A stretch of 64,000 nt of DNA. It comes from Suillus spraguei. Its lineage: Eukaryota > Basidiomycota > Agaricomycetes > Boletales > Suillaceae. The notes under the pieces were generated by a model. It did not search any database. It saw only the letters and a list, made by a program, of their open reading frames with translations, and was not told where the DNA came from. The translations under genes were made by a program, and so were the position numbers. Positions 12,103 through 23,568 of the stretch are shown here, in pieces (position 1 is the first letter of the stretch; each line of letters starts with the position of its first letter). The stretch is from the NCBI GenBank assembly GCA_016800925.1, contig JABCPU010000115.1, positions 112,210 through 176,209 of the forward strand. Reading direction: 5' to 3'.

Positions 12103-13647
12103 TGAAGGCGAGACAAGGTTGGAAGGAGTGAAAAATAAGAAGGAATGAATGTGAGAGTGTGTTTCTGCTACGGAAAGACCACTTCAAAAGGTGAGTGAGT
12201 GTTTTTTTTCATTTGAGTCAGCCACTCAATTTGAAACAGTCTGCCTATTATATGTACCATAACGCTGAGCGCTGAGCCAGGGTTGACCTTTCCCTGTCTG
12301 GCTTAGTCCGCTATTTGGTGAGTTTTTGTCAAAAAACTTAAACACAGCCTTACAAAGTGCTAGTGCACACACTCGTTTTCTCCTTGGTAACGTTCCTGTC
12401 ATCGGGAACATTCTTATTGGTGGCCAGATAATTGGATGAAAGGCGTTTCCTCCATTTACCGACTACCAAGAAGCATTCTTGTTACAATCGTACGTGCCCC
12501 TATTCATTCTCTACTACATTTACCTTGTACATTACGTAACATGCCTCTGACTCATATGCTCAACGCATTTGTACTATAGCTGCCTTCCTTTCTTTGGATA
12601 TGCACTTACATTCCCACGTCTCCTTTGGTCCGTGTGCACATATTGGTCTATTTAAGCACGGTGTACTTGTAGTAGATTCTTTACTTTAATCTTACTGGGT
12701 TTTACCTGGAATCTCCTTCGCTTAGGTCTCCAACCTAAGTTGTCTTGAATTGTCTCTAAGTCTAAGCACTCCTTAGCCTTAGTCTCTATTCTCATGGATA
12801 CCTCTTAGACTTGTCTTTGAGGCTGAACCCTTGATCGTACTCAGAACGCGTTCCTTGTACTTTCACCTTGTCCTCTTTTGGGCATTGTAAGAACTTCCCA
12901 GCAGACTGTCTGTGTCTTTTCACTGTCGCTGGTGACACCACCCCAGTTCGTAACAATTCTCTTCCCCACTACCACCCTCTATGTTCAGTACATTCAAGTA
13001 CTATGGTGCTCCCTTCATTTACGAACTATCGAGACGCTTTCCCCATCACCGCCCTCTATGTTTAGCACGTTCTACTACTTTCCCTCCAGGCTGATAATGG
13101 GTCCGTCGGCTGGGCACAGCATTCCTCCATTACGAACTATCGTGCTTTACTCCCCATTACCACCCTCTTTGTTTAGCATGTTTCATTTACTTTTCCCCCT
13201 GGTCCCGTCACCCAGGCTAATCGGATGCAGGTCATTTTGTCCATTTATCATGAAGCAGCCTCCTCTCCATTGCCACCCTCTGTCTGACTCGGACGTGTTC
13301 AACTACTGCGCCTGGCAAAAGTCATTTACCTGCGCTGGCATGCTCAGACATGTTCAACTACTGCGCTTGGTGAAAGTCATTTACCTGTGCTGGCATGCTC
13401 CAGACATAATTAATGAGTTGCTTCCATTGCTGCAAGATTTGGATTTGCCAATACTGCGCATATGGCATCCTGTCATCACTTACCCAATTTTTTTTACTTC
13501 GGTAGAGCCTCGCCTTTGACATGCTGGTGACACCACCTCTCTTTTCTGGCCATCAGAATTGCGATTCACTTGTACTGTTGGGAGATGCGTTGTGAGTGAT
13601 TTTCAGACACCCAGTGTTCAATTTTTTTCATAAAATTAATACAGAGC
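12103..13647. other. Intergenic region inside the transposon with degenerate repeats
   Basis: This is the divergent promoter region between the DUF6532 gene and the transposase. It is pyrimidine-rich and holds diverged copies of a motif like CCCCATTACCACCCTCTATG near 12964, 13041, 13152 and 13265, and TTACGAACTATCG near 13018 and 13131. No credible gene was found; the longer open frames here are repeat translations. Confidence 0.5.
13297..13406. repeat. 55 bp tandem duplication
   Basis: Two adjacent copies of a 55-base unit starting GTTCAACTACTGCG (13297 and 13352) differ by a handful of changes. They lie just upstream of the transposase gene and have no coding role. Confidence 0.75.
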
Positions 13648-16600
13648 ATGCCTCAAATAACATGTCCCACCTGTGATAAACAACTTGCGTCAATCACAGG
13701 TTATAGCCAGCATCTCGCAAAGACCACCAATCCTGACTGTCATGCCCTATACCTTTCCTCGCAGCAATTTGCTCCAGACCCACCAAACGAAGGAGATATA
13801 GATGCTCCTGATCCAGATCATGCCATGTTTGAAGGTGACTTTTTTGGAACATACGCTGAGGACGAGCTCGCATGGCCAGGCTCAGATGACGAGGAGCATT
13901 TGGACGAAGACGACTTAGGGTATGACATTGGCCCGGGTGATCACGATGAATGGGAACCTCCTGCTGCAGTACCAGTGCCTCCGAGTCCTGCCACTCCTGC
14001 GCATGGTGAACATCATGACATTGATGGTCATGATGATTGGGAACCTCCTGTAGCGCCTGTGCCTGCGCACAATGACGCCTTCCACCCACCTACTGCAGAT
14101 CAAGGCCAAGATGCTCGGCATATGGCACAACAGTGACTTCACGAACACGAACAGGCACCCACAATTGTCCGGTACCCTGATATACGAGCCGGACAACCTG
14201 TTGATGTCGTCAAGCAGCCAAGCAATGCAACCTACCATGCACAGCTTGATGACTCGAGCACAGACAATATTTACGCTCCGTTTGCCTCAAAGCTTGATTG
14301 GGATATGGCTCATTGGGCAAAATTACGAGGTTCAAGCTCAACAGCGTTCTCAGAACTTGTCTCGATCGAGGGTGTAAGTCTGTGCTTCTGTCGAGCGCAA
14401 GGATAATCTAATCATGACACCTCCAGCTTAGCGAAAAGCTTGGTCTTTCCTTCAAGAATACGCGAGAGTTGAACAAGATAATTGACAATGAACTTCCGGG
14501 CCATCCAAAATTCAAACGCAAACAGATTGTTGTCGCCAATGAAGCATTTGATGTCTACTTTTGCGATATCATTGAATGTATCAAGGCTCTTTTCAGTGAT
14601 CCAAATTTTGCTGACTTTCTCGTCTTCGCTCCTGAACGTCACTATGCCAACAAAGACAAAACAATTCGTTTATATCATGAGATGCATACCAGAAAATGGT
14701 GGTGGAATAGTCAGGTTCGTATTATCTATCTTTTGTGACCTTCGACATACAAATTCTAACACTGTGTTCTCTAGAAACACCTAGACCGTGAGTGCCCAGG
14801 TACTACAATAATTCCGGTCATTATCTCATCAGACAAGACTCAAGTAACGATGTTTCGCAACAAGTCAGCATACCCCGTATACATGACGATTGGAAATATC
14901 CCAAAGGACATTCGTCGGAAACCATCATGCCACGCACATGTCCTCCTTGCATATCTTCCAACTACTCGCCTTGATCATGTCACCAACAAAGCCGCTCACC
15001 GACGGATGCTTGCCAATTTGTATCATGCTTGTGTGGGCTGTGTACTTGCTCCGCTCGCAGCTGCTGGCATCAATGGCATCAACATGCGACGTGGTGATGG
15101 AACAGTGCATCGAGGCCATCCCTTGTTCGCATGTTTCGCGGGAGACTATCCAGAGCAAGTTTTAGCGACTGGAATCAAGACAACTCAGTGTCTGAAGTGT
15201 GACATTTCCCCTGACGAGCTTGATTTAGCAACTGGTATTGCAAACTGGCAACCACGAGACCTGGGCGCGGTACTTGATGCACTTTGTGCTCTCGATGAAG
15301 GCGGATTGGCCTTCGTTCGGGCATGTGCGAACGCTGGCATTAAGCCAATTGTCCACCCATTCTGGGAGGGACTCCCCTTCGTCAATATATTCGAATCTGT
15401 AACTCCTGATGTTCTGCGTCAACTATACCAAGGGCTCATAAGCACCTCCTCGCCTGGCTTTCTGACGCATGTGGCAGTGCAGAGATAGATGCATGATGTC
15501 AACACCTTCCCCCAAATCACCATATCCGAATATTCACAAAGGGTATCACTACTCTTTCGCGTGTGAGCAGTACAGAACACAATCAAATTTGCCGTTTCTT
15601 GCTCGGTATCATCATCGACACCAGTCTACCTCATAACATGTCCTCCGCTCGACTCCTCCGTGCCGTTCATGGTCTGCTAGACTTTTTATACCTCGCTCAG
15701 TACCCATCTCACACCTCCAAGACACTGGTCTTACTCAATGAGGCACTCGACCTTTTCCACGACAACAAGGACATCTTTATCGACCTCGGCATTCGGAATT
15801 CGTTCAATTTGCCAAAGCTCCACTTCACAGCTCACTACGGTCATATGATTCGAATGTTCAGCACTACGGACAAATACACTGAACGTCTTCACATTGATCT
15901 CACAAAAGATGCTTATCGTTCTACGAATCACAAGAACGAGTTTACTCAGATGACGACTTGGCTTGAATGGAGGGAGAAAGTTTTTCGTCATGAAAAATGC
16001 ATTCAGTGGAGACTTATTGGTAACACTGCACGTCCACATCAGCCATGTCCCCCCGAAATGACATTTCGTCATACTCAAACGATGACAAAGCATCCTACAG
16101 TCAAGGCAGTCACCACGGACAGGGTTGTGAATGAATATGGCCCCACGCACTTTAACAAATCTCTCGCACGTTATGTTGCCAAAGTCACACTTCCTGCCAA
16201 CACTACCATTACAGCCAGGCAGCTCAAAAATCGAGCAGCCGATATCCACATCCCATTTTGAACACTACCAGTCTTTCACAAGGTGAAATGGCTCGGCTGA
16301 TGTTCGTGGTCATGACGATTCTCCGGTCACTGTTGATAGTGTCCATGCATGTCCTGGATGGTCAGGAACATTTGCGTCCGACAGTGTCGCACCACGATTT
16401 GATACTGTGTTTGTTAATGATGGTACAGGTGCATCAGGAAATTCACACATTCCTTGACATGCCCTTATGCGGACTTATTTACACTTAACTGCCTTGGTGA
16501 AATTGAATCTACTTGTCCAAAATTTCAATGTGAATGAATTCAGAAAAAAAAAGTTGAGATATATTAATATACATGTTTTATTGTATTTCGCACTCAAAAA

Positions 16601-17134
16601 TATAAGATATGCCAGGTGAATGATGTGAGAGAGAGCAAACAAGTTTTGAGATAAGTGAGTTAAGCTGATTAAGCATGTTAAGGAATGTGTGAATTTCCTG
16701 ATGCTGGTTCACTCGGCACCAAAGGTAAGTGTTCTGAATCGTTCTATTGACTGGTACTCAGTAGCTAGTACTATTCAACAGGATATCGAATTGCGCAAGT
16801 CCGTGTTATATTTTCGATCCCTCCCAAAGCCGTCCCGAAACTTTTCCCATCCACATTCCAGCCCCCTCAACATCTCGCATATGTTGAATGGTTCTCTCCC
16901 TTCCGCGTACCTAACCGAGATCATGGCTTGCACAAGGTTTCGCGCATCATCAAAAACGGAGAACGTATGGCCAGCATTATACCAATCAGCAACATTCGTT
17001 GTAGCGCGCATTTGATTCCGCATTTCGGACCTGTGGCTCCTCGTGAATGGACCTCTTCCAACGTTCTTGACGAGTGTTCATCATTTTATGTAAATACATA
17101 CATAGATCGATATAGTTTTGTTACACTGCGCTAG
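13648..17134 (+). pseudogene. Plavaka transposase, inactivated
   Basis: Exons are 13648-14373, 14427-14713, 14775-16724 (containing the MITE) and 16792-17134. The N-terminus is a zinc finger (CPTCDKQLASITGYSQHL), then an acidic linker. Characteristic Plavaka motifs follow: ASKLDWDMAHWAKLRG, LGLSFKNTRELNKIID, FAPERHY, IIPVIISSDKTQVTMFRNKS, TIGNIPKDIRRKPS, LAYLPTTRLDHVTNKAAHR, GDYPEQVL, HPFWEGLPFVNIFESVTPDV, FLYLAQYPSHTSKTL, and C-terminal [19 protein letters not shown]. Defects: in-frame TGA at 14134-14136, near 15491 and at 16258, one lost base near 15440, a frame change near 16294, and a 272 bp MITE at 16432. The enzyme would be an RNase H-fold DDE-type transposase; this copy cannot make it. 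Confidence 0.9.
16432..16703 (+). mobile_element. 272 bp MITE inserted in the transposase
   Basis: Nearly identical to the MITE at 8909-9181, with the same 24 bp terminal inverted repeats (CATCAGGAAATTCACACATT). It interrupts the transposase frame between VNDGTG and GSLGTK. No clear target duplication is seen (GTG left, CTG right). It probably depends on a transposase of the same family, because its outer ten bases equal those of the Plavaka repeats. Confidence 0.9.
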
Positions 17135-17227
17135 GTTGCCAATGATTATCGTTAGCCTGCACTGCGCTATCACTCTTAGAGCCAGCTACTTCAAATTTTG
17201 ACAGCTGTCAAAAAAGTCTCTAATTTA

Positions 17228-17258
17228 TCTAAGTTTACATGGGAGGGTTTTCCTGATG
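17228..17258 (-). repeat. Right terminal inverted repeat of the Plavaka element
   Basis: Perfect 31 bp reverse complement of 9495-9525, followed by TA and then the remainder of the aspartic protease intron. Confidence 0.9.
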
Positions 17259-18237
17259 TATAGGAACTATATTCCAAGATTCAATGACTTTCGGTACTGA
17301 TGGGCTCTCCATCAACCAGATGCAATTCGGCGTTGCTTCTACTTCGGAGGGCTTCGCTTTTGACGGTATCCTTGGCATCGGACCTAGAGGCTTGACACGC
17401 AGCGCCCTAAAAAATTCGCGAGTCATACTCCCGACTGTCACTGACTGCCTGTTTCAGCAAGGCACCATTCGTTGGCCTGTTGTTGGTATCTTTTTCCAGC
17501 CCATCGGTATAGGTACAGTCCAGTATGGCCATGGAGAGATTTCCTTTGGTGAAGCCAACCCTCGGAGGCACACCGGCAGCATTGAATACACGTAAGGCAC
17601 CTTAGCCTCTGGATCAACCCAGACTGATAGTAATTGTTTGTTTCAGTGATATCACAGCCACCCCCGCTCATCGTGGTATTGGGGTATCAATCAGAGGATC
17701 ACCTACGGAGATACAGATATCGATATCTTGGACTACACCGCTGTGGTTGCACCTTTCTTTACATTGCCTCTGGTGTGTATTTGGAGTGCAGCGAGTAATA
17801 ATGGTCTCATCAGCGTTCGATAGATGCCTTTGAGAAGTACAAGGCTGCAACCGGCGGTACCATGAATGCGGCGAATGGTCTTCTCCAGATTTCCTCTGGC
17901 CAGTACACTGCCCTACGTAACTTGTACTTCCATATTGGCGAAGTACGTCAATTCTGTCGGCCCTCACATCCCTTGTTAACCATTTGCACAGAACACCTAC
18001 AGACTCATCCCTAATGCGCAAATATGGCCTCGTTTTCTCAACTGCAGGCTTGTTGGCGGTGGCGGTAAAAATGATATATTTCTCATCGTTAAAGGCCTTG
18101 CATCGCCCACTGGCTCAGGGCTTGACTTTATCAATGGCTACGTATTCCTCCAGCGCTTCTACACTGTGTTCGATAGCGGCAGTAGGCCCCGCGTCGGTTT
18201 TGCCCAAACCCAGTTCACTTATAGCACCAGCAACTAA

Positions 18238-18641
18238 TATGGAATTGCCAAAGTATACAAAGCATCGTTTTGCAGACGCAAAGCAGCATACGCATTTGAA
18301 GGTTATACGGACTCTTCTCAAATAGGCTATGGGGGTTACCTGAGTTTCTGTATAAGAATATCGCAATACAAGTGAGCGCGGCCCGTCTTGTAGAAGTGAA
18401 TACTGTGCGAGAGAACCCCTTCTGTGAGCTCTGACTGTCCAGAATTGTTTAGCTCTCCTAAATGTCGACAACCCTGATGTGTGTCGATGGACGACATATC
18501 ACAGTCACCATAGCCTGAAACTTAATCATTGAGGTAACATGAAGTTCCAACAATTTTGACCGCAACATGGAAATCGTGACAGACATCTATGATGATGCTA
18601 TATCTAGTGCCAGTAATTTTGACTCATCAGTAAGAATATCA
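18238..18641. other. Spacer between convergent protease relic and GH79 gene
   Basis: No gene or RNA seen. The region holds the 3' ends of both converging genes. Confidence 0.5.
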
Positions 18642-21206
18642 TCACCAGGACCATGTCCATAGCAGGCTGGCGCTCAGCACAGCTGCACCGACAACAGAAA
18701 TAACTGAAAGTAAAATTTTCATACCAGCACTAATGTCCCCCTTACTCGTACTACCAAGTTTCCGTGAGGCTCCCGACATCCCATTCGAGGTTGCCAGCAC
18801 ACTCAGGCTAATCATTGCTGTTTCCACTGTATTTGTGACCATAGTTGTAGAGAATGTCTGGGTTGGTGGGTTCCCTGACTCTGTATATGCAGAGGAGGAG
18901 AGAAAGACGAGTGCGATGCCAGGGGCGGGGACAGTGACTTGACATGTATTGGACGACTGGTCGCATTCAATCGTCTGCACGCTTTCTGAACCTATCAGGC
19001 GACCATCCGACTGGAAGGTCCCGCCAAACGTCTGAAAAGGACATAAGTAAACGAAAAAAAATGGTGACCGGACGCACCTGGCCTGCCCACGTGATGTTGT
19101 GCTTCTCTGACACGGAAGGTGCCACTAGATATCTAGGATGGAAAATAGTCTAGTACTACTAATCACATCACTACGGACTAAGAACACGCACTTGACTTGT
19201 ATTTGTGCAGGCGTGGCGTTGTCCTGCCCAATCGCCGAGCCACCGATGGAAATAGTTGCTGTGTAATCGCTCGCACGACTCGGATCTGATACGTAATTGA
19301 GTAGTACAAGGCGCACAGGAGCACCATTCTCGTAGATTGCATATGCAGGGGTAAACATATTGTTGGTGTTGGCCTGCAGATCAATAATTTGTGCGTTGCC
19401 AGAGGGTCCGAACGCTTCGGTGATGACAATCACGCTGTAGAATATAGAGCCAACCGTCCATTGATAGTATAATGACTGGTTCCTAGGAGGTGCTACACAG
19501 AAATATCAGTATGACTTCTTTCAGTTGCTTTCAATTGGGAGGGAGAGCTCACGGGTGAAAGGCTAGCCATGGCGCATGCATCGGTGACATTTTCAAATGG
19601 CTAAGAACGTGCAACTCACATTATAATATACATCCTGCCCACCAACATGCATCATTGCGCCCGTGAAGTTGCTATAAGCCATCTGAAGGCCATAATCTAG
19701 TGCCCATAGAGTCGCACCAAAAGTGTCACTAATTCCTGGTAAGCCGCCACAGGATGCTGTGTTTGTTTCCATCATGATGAAGGGCATTCCATTGGCTTGC
19801 GCATAACTAGTGGAGTTGAGATACGGAGCGATGATATTGATACCGGAGGTATGGTTGAGGAAGTTTTGAAACACGTCTTGTGGGATGACAGAAGAACCGA
19901 TGCCAGCGTAGCAGTTATTAGTTGGGTAACTTGGAAACTTGAGAAACTGAGTGAAAATGACAGATATGGCTTACTGTTCAACTGCTAGCGCCCCCAAGCT
20001 TGAGGAGTAGGTTTGAACGAGCGAGGTGTTCCACACGGCTGATGGTATAAGGTTAGATTTTGGTATCAAGAACAGAATGAAATTAGAACTGAACATTCTG
20101 GAGTCCATCTGCCTGTGATAGATGGGGCAACCAAGTTGTTTTTAACAGGAATATTCCCATCGTTGTTGATAGCATCGACTACTACGCCAAATTCGCTGAA
20201 ATAGTCAGAGGGTGAATATGTGGAAGGTCGGACCCCGTGTCTGATGAGATCGTTGGCATTTTAAAGTAGAGAACAAAATACAACCACGAACGCTGCATAA
20301 AGATCGGGCTGTGGTGATAAGTAGTGATCGGTTCAAGATACGGAGAGAACATACCTTATTTCCAACTTGAAACCCAAGTAAATATCCAGGGTCGTTCAAC
20401 GCAGCTTCGCCAACTTTTGCGATGCCAAGTCGGAGGTTATTTGTGTCATTGAACGGTATCCCTACACCAATGCCATAAGTTAACGGTGTGGAATAAATTA
20501 TATGAACCTTACCAAGGAACCATTTCGTATTTACGAGGGCCGAGATGTTCGCCATTGTGTAGAAAACCTCAGCCGTGTAAAGAAGTGTTGGGGTAGCAGT
20601 CTGAATCATTCAGAAAGAAGGAATTGAATATGAAGCCACCAACAATGATTATATACATTGCACGCACGACATTATCTGCAGTGGCATGCACCATTACACC
20701 TCCAGGAAGACTATCCACGAGAACTGCAGTCTCTTGGGTATCGCCTCCAACCCGAATATGCACTTCGCCTGCCCGTTTGCGAAGGAGGCCATGAGGTTTA
20801 AAAAGGGAACCTGCAAATATGTGCTGTGGCATATAAGTTCGTGCATGTGAACCCATGTAGCCTCATCAGGACTTGCGCATTTACACCGACTGCAAATATT
20901 TGTGATTAGTCTACTGGATAGGACGTGATTGAACTAACAAATCTGATCGATGATAGTGAATTCAATAGAGAATCCCATGAACGACCCTTTCTGGGGTATA
21001 CTCAGACCCTGCACAGCTGCCGAAGAACTGGAAAGCTGAATTCCGAATTGTGTTGTAAGCCCTGGAGGAACGGGCGGAGGTGTTAGTACAGCGGAAGCTG
21101 CAGTAGTAGTTGGATGTGCGAATGGAACTTGGTACACTGTCACGCTAGCATTGACGCGAAATGATAAGATGGCAAGAACAAAAGTCAAAGGGTAGAGTAG
21201 TCTCAT
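18642..21206 (-). CDS. Glycoside hydrolase family 79 (beta-glucuronidase-like) protein, acid/base Glu replaced
   Basis: The start MRLLYPLTFVLAILSFRVNA is a signal peptide. In order follow SIPQKGSFMGFSIEF, YLQVPFLNLMASF, RAGEVHIRVGGDTQETAVLV, YTMANISALVNTKWFLGIPF, LLGFQVGNKPDLYAAHG, SDYFSEFGVVVDAINND, HTSGINIIAPYLNSTSYAQA, the nucleophile motif METNTASCGG, and FTPAYAIYENGAPVRLVLLN. The protein ends in a hydrophobic tail (ILLSVISVVGAAVL), suggesting a GPI signal or membrane anchor. Around a dozen short introns are needed. The GH79 acid/base motif is normally N-E-P; here the codon at 20355-20357 is AAG (Lys), so the protein may be a catalytically dead, cell-surface glycan binder. The exon between the signal-bearing exon and YLQVPF is not resolved with certainty. 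Confidence 0.8.
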
Positions 21207-22469
21207 TTTGGAGGTCGTATTGAAAAAGAATGAGAGAGAGCAGTGAGGGAATAGACGAACCGTGATGGATAATATATAACTCATCCAAAACCTGCCAGCG
21301 GTTCAGCTTGTTCGTCGTCTTCTTCTTCTTCCTGTTGGCCAACTCTGCTTCAATTGAATTGTACCCTAACTGTCACGGTGCAAGTGCCAAGTGGAGGCTG
21401 GCGATATGATGAACCGTGTTGATATATATACCATATCATGACTCACGTCCTTCGAAGCACATGTCTTCTTCCTATGAATTGTCAAATCACGTGGATGCGG
21501 TCGACTTGCTACCCGGCAGCGGTGACCCTATCGTGACAAAGTGATCTAAGGCCCAGAGAAATCGAAAATGTGTAGAGTCTCATGTCCGCGTTAACGCCGA
21601 AATTACTGTCCTATTGACCTCAATGGACATGTGGCATCATCACACCAAGTCCCGATATTCCCCGAGAATCTCAAACTCATGTCTATAGAATCTGTTCCGC
21701 TCTTCTATCGTGATTACGGTAACAACGAGGGAACAGTCTGTGGTTCGCACAATTCCAGCTCTCCTTCACAACTCAACATGGACCAACATTCAGCGCTTCA
21801 ATGCAACTCATGCGTGGACAAATGACAGATCAGTGGTTTTAGTCAGTTCAGTACAAACTACTCATGTTTGTGGCGCTCAATACATCTTTTTAAAAACAGT
21901 GACCGCCTCCAAAACTAGTCAAGCTATGTCACACGCAAGCAGAAGGAGTGTATGGCTGTACACGCACTGAAGGAGGGTGATATTGGAGTATTGACGCCTT
22001 GTGGCAAACTTGCACATGTTCAGCTGAGATCTCACAACTCACTTTAGGTATGGGATATTTGAAAGGAGATTTGATTGAGGATGTGCTCGAGGGTATCCCC
22101 AATCTCCTCAAGCAGACCCTCAATGTGGGATGAGTTCGTCGAGAATGTGCATCGATTTCCCAGCATCAAGCTTCAGCAGAGTCGCAAGAAGTTGGAGAAT
22201 ACGAGTCGTGGGATACTGATATTGCGCAATTGAAGGCATAGAGTGCGTCCATACTGCGTGCTCCGAGTTCATCAGGGTATTATGTAAATAGTAGTGACGC
22301 CGTCATTTGATTTGAACTTGCCCGGTCACGACAAATTATTGAAAACGTCCGTGTCATAATGTAATTGAGTTGACTCACTAACTGATTGGCAATGATCCAG
22401 GTTGGGTTATACCAGTAATATCTAACTTCTCTATCCACTTTCTATCGCCCCACGCCAATAGCGTTGTAA
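21207..22469. other. GH79 upstream region with unassigned coding-like remnants
   Basis: Contains the presumed GH79 promoter. Further right, plus-strand fragments look coding-like but discontinuous, e.g. near 22040-22130 (GYLKGDLIEDVLEGIPNLLK) and near 22170-22243 (EYESWDTDIAQLKA then stop). They are not recognised as any family and no complete gene can be built. Confidence 0.35.
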
Positions 22470-23200
22470 GAATGAGTTTTCATTGGCTTTCGAGATTCGG
22501 CCTCAGGCGCGCTGCTCATACTTTTTCATTACATTCCCTCACTCACAATCTCACCCTACCAACTAGTGCATATACCTATATCATTTCCTCCCCCTCACTT
22601 TCTTGCAATCTCGACAAACCCCAATAGGTGGCCTGCAGTTCCGCGTGTTCCCGTATACACCAACATCATTTACTCCTCTATCCAAAGTACCGTCCAATAC
22701 TTGCTCCATAAGCGTAACCGACGGTCTGCACAAATACGAGTTTCTCGATATCCCTCGTCTCAGGCCTCTACAACAAGCACCCTTTTCCATTTCAACAGCA
22801 ACATCTACCAAAGTTGTTTCAACTTCGACTCGCAGTCCACAATAATAGTCTTCAAAAAAAGGATCATGAGACGTTGAAGAAGCAAGCCTTAATGGCAGGA
22901 GCACTAGCAATTATTGGGGTGGCAAGGTGTGTATGGTGTTTAGTGATGTATCAATCAGCACCTGGCGCAATAGCAGGGATGAACAAACATCTGAGACATG
23001 GTGCAGACGTGGACCCAGGCGAGTGATCGTGTGTACCGGATGTCATATCCTGCACAGTTTCAACGGCGTTATCAGGTCTTTCCTTTTCTTTCCTACCTTT
23101 ACCCTTCTCTTACTCCTTCCTCAGTTTTCAGTTACGCCTACGTAAATTATGCATTCAATCCGTCTGCTATGCCTTCAAATATATATCCCTGATTATCAAC
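22470..23200 (+). pseudogene. Relic 2 of the Gln-rich gene's 3' end
   Basis: Shares with the gene at 1-1057 the 'gcctcaggcgcgctgctcat' exon 1/intron area, 'cctacaacaagcaccctttt' (compare 'cctacagcgagcaccctcct' near 728) and the pyrimidine-rich 3' flank. The frame is destroyed. It is nearly identical to relic 3 at 27840. Confidence 0.65.
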
Positions 23201-23568
23201 ACTATATTCTGATTGTCGCTCTGCGTGCATTCTGATATCTGAGTAGACTCACTTCTGTTCGTCTCATCACCGTTTCATATATTGGTAACGTTAATGCGAG
23301 TGGTTCAGTATTCTGAGTGAAACAAGGTGTCTAATAGCATCTCCTAGCCAGAGTTGTAATAAAGGTGGTGACTCGGGGATACATGAATCCGGGTGTGACC
23401 AGCGCGATACGTGTGTCTACCACCTTGAAGAAGGCCAAAGAATATGGCAATACTATATATATCTACGTCGCCTCATGACCCCGGATGATTGATGATCGGT
23501 ACATGTAGTATCCTGTCCGTTCTATGAGAACACCGGATGTTTCGGAGGTACTGTCACCTACCTCAAGA

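Larger units (their letters stand above)
9495..17258 (+). mobile_element. Plavaka-type (KDZ-related) DNA transposon, 7.76 kb
   Basis: The element is bounded by perfect 31 bp terminal inverted repeats (9495-9525 and 17228-17258) and flanked by TA on both sides (9493-9494, 17259-17260). Inside, a DUF6532 gene on the minus strand (9903-12102) and a Plavaka transposase on the plus strand (13648-17134) are divergently arranged around a 1.5 kb intergenic stretch. Excising the element rejoins a normal 45 nt intron of the surrounding aspartic protease (GTTGAA...CCAAG), which fixes the insertion point precisely. The transposase is disrupted, so the copy is not autonomous. Confidence 0.85.
8470..18237 (+). 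pseudogene. A1-family aspartic protease (polyporopepsin-like), split by insertions
   Basis: The left part (8470-8908) encodes a signal peptide (MFSLLALLDLSVMGSP) and a propeptide (RLTFSNVTDLLRHDEALVAAL). The active-site region follows, where the usual DTGSSNTWVG reads DSASAITWVC, then VSNTGMTTEEPVAVNYGYGSFEG. The right part (about 17280-18237) gives QFGVASTSEGFAFDGILGIG, GEISFGEANP, DAFEKYKAATGGTMNAANGLL, NTYRLIPNAQIWPR and the C-terminal SGLDFINGYVFLQRFYTVFD, stop 18235-18237. An exon is interrupted at 8908 by a MITE array and the next intron by the Plavaka element. Both catalytic motifs are degraded (first Asp in DSA; second DTG not recognisable near 17720) and in-frame TGA codons occur near 8693 and 8823. 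The family would be a secreted endopeptidase; this copy is dead. Confidence 0.85.

Noticed and set aside
12878..13519. 213-residue plus-strand open frame
   Set aside because: Its product is a translation of pyrimidine-rich repeats inside the transposon; no domain, no splice continuity and an even repeat pattern.
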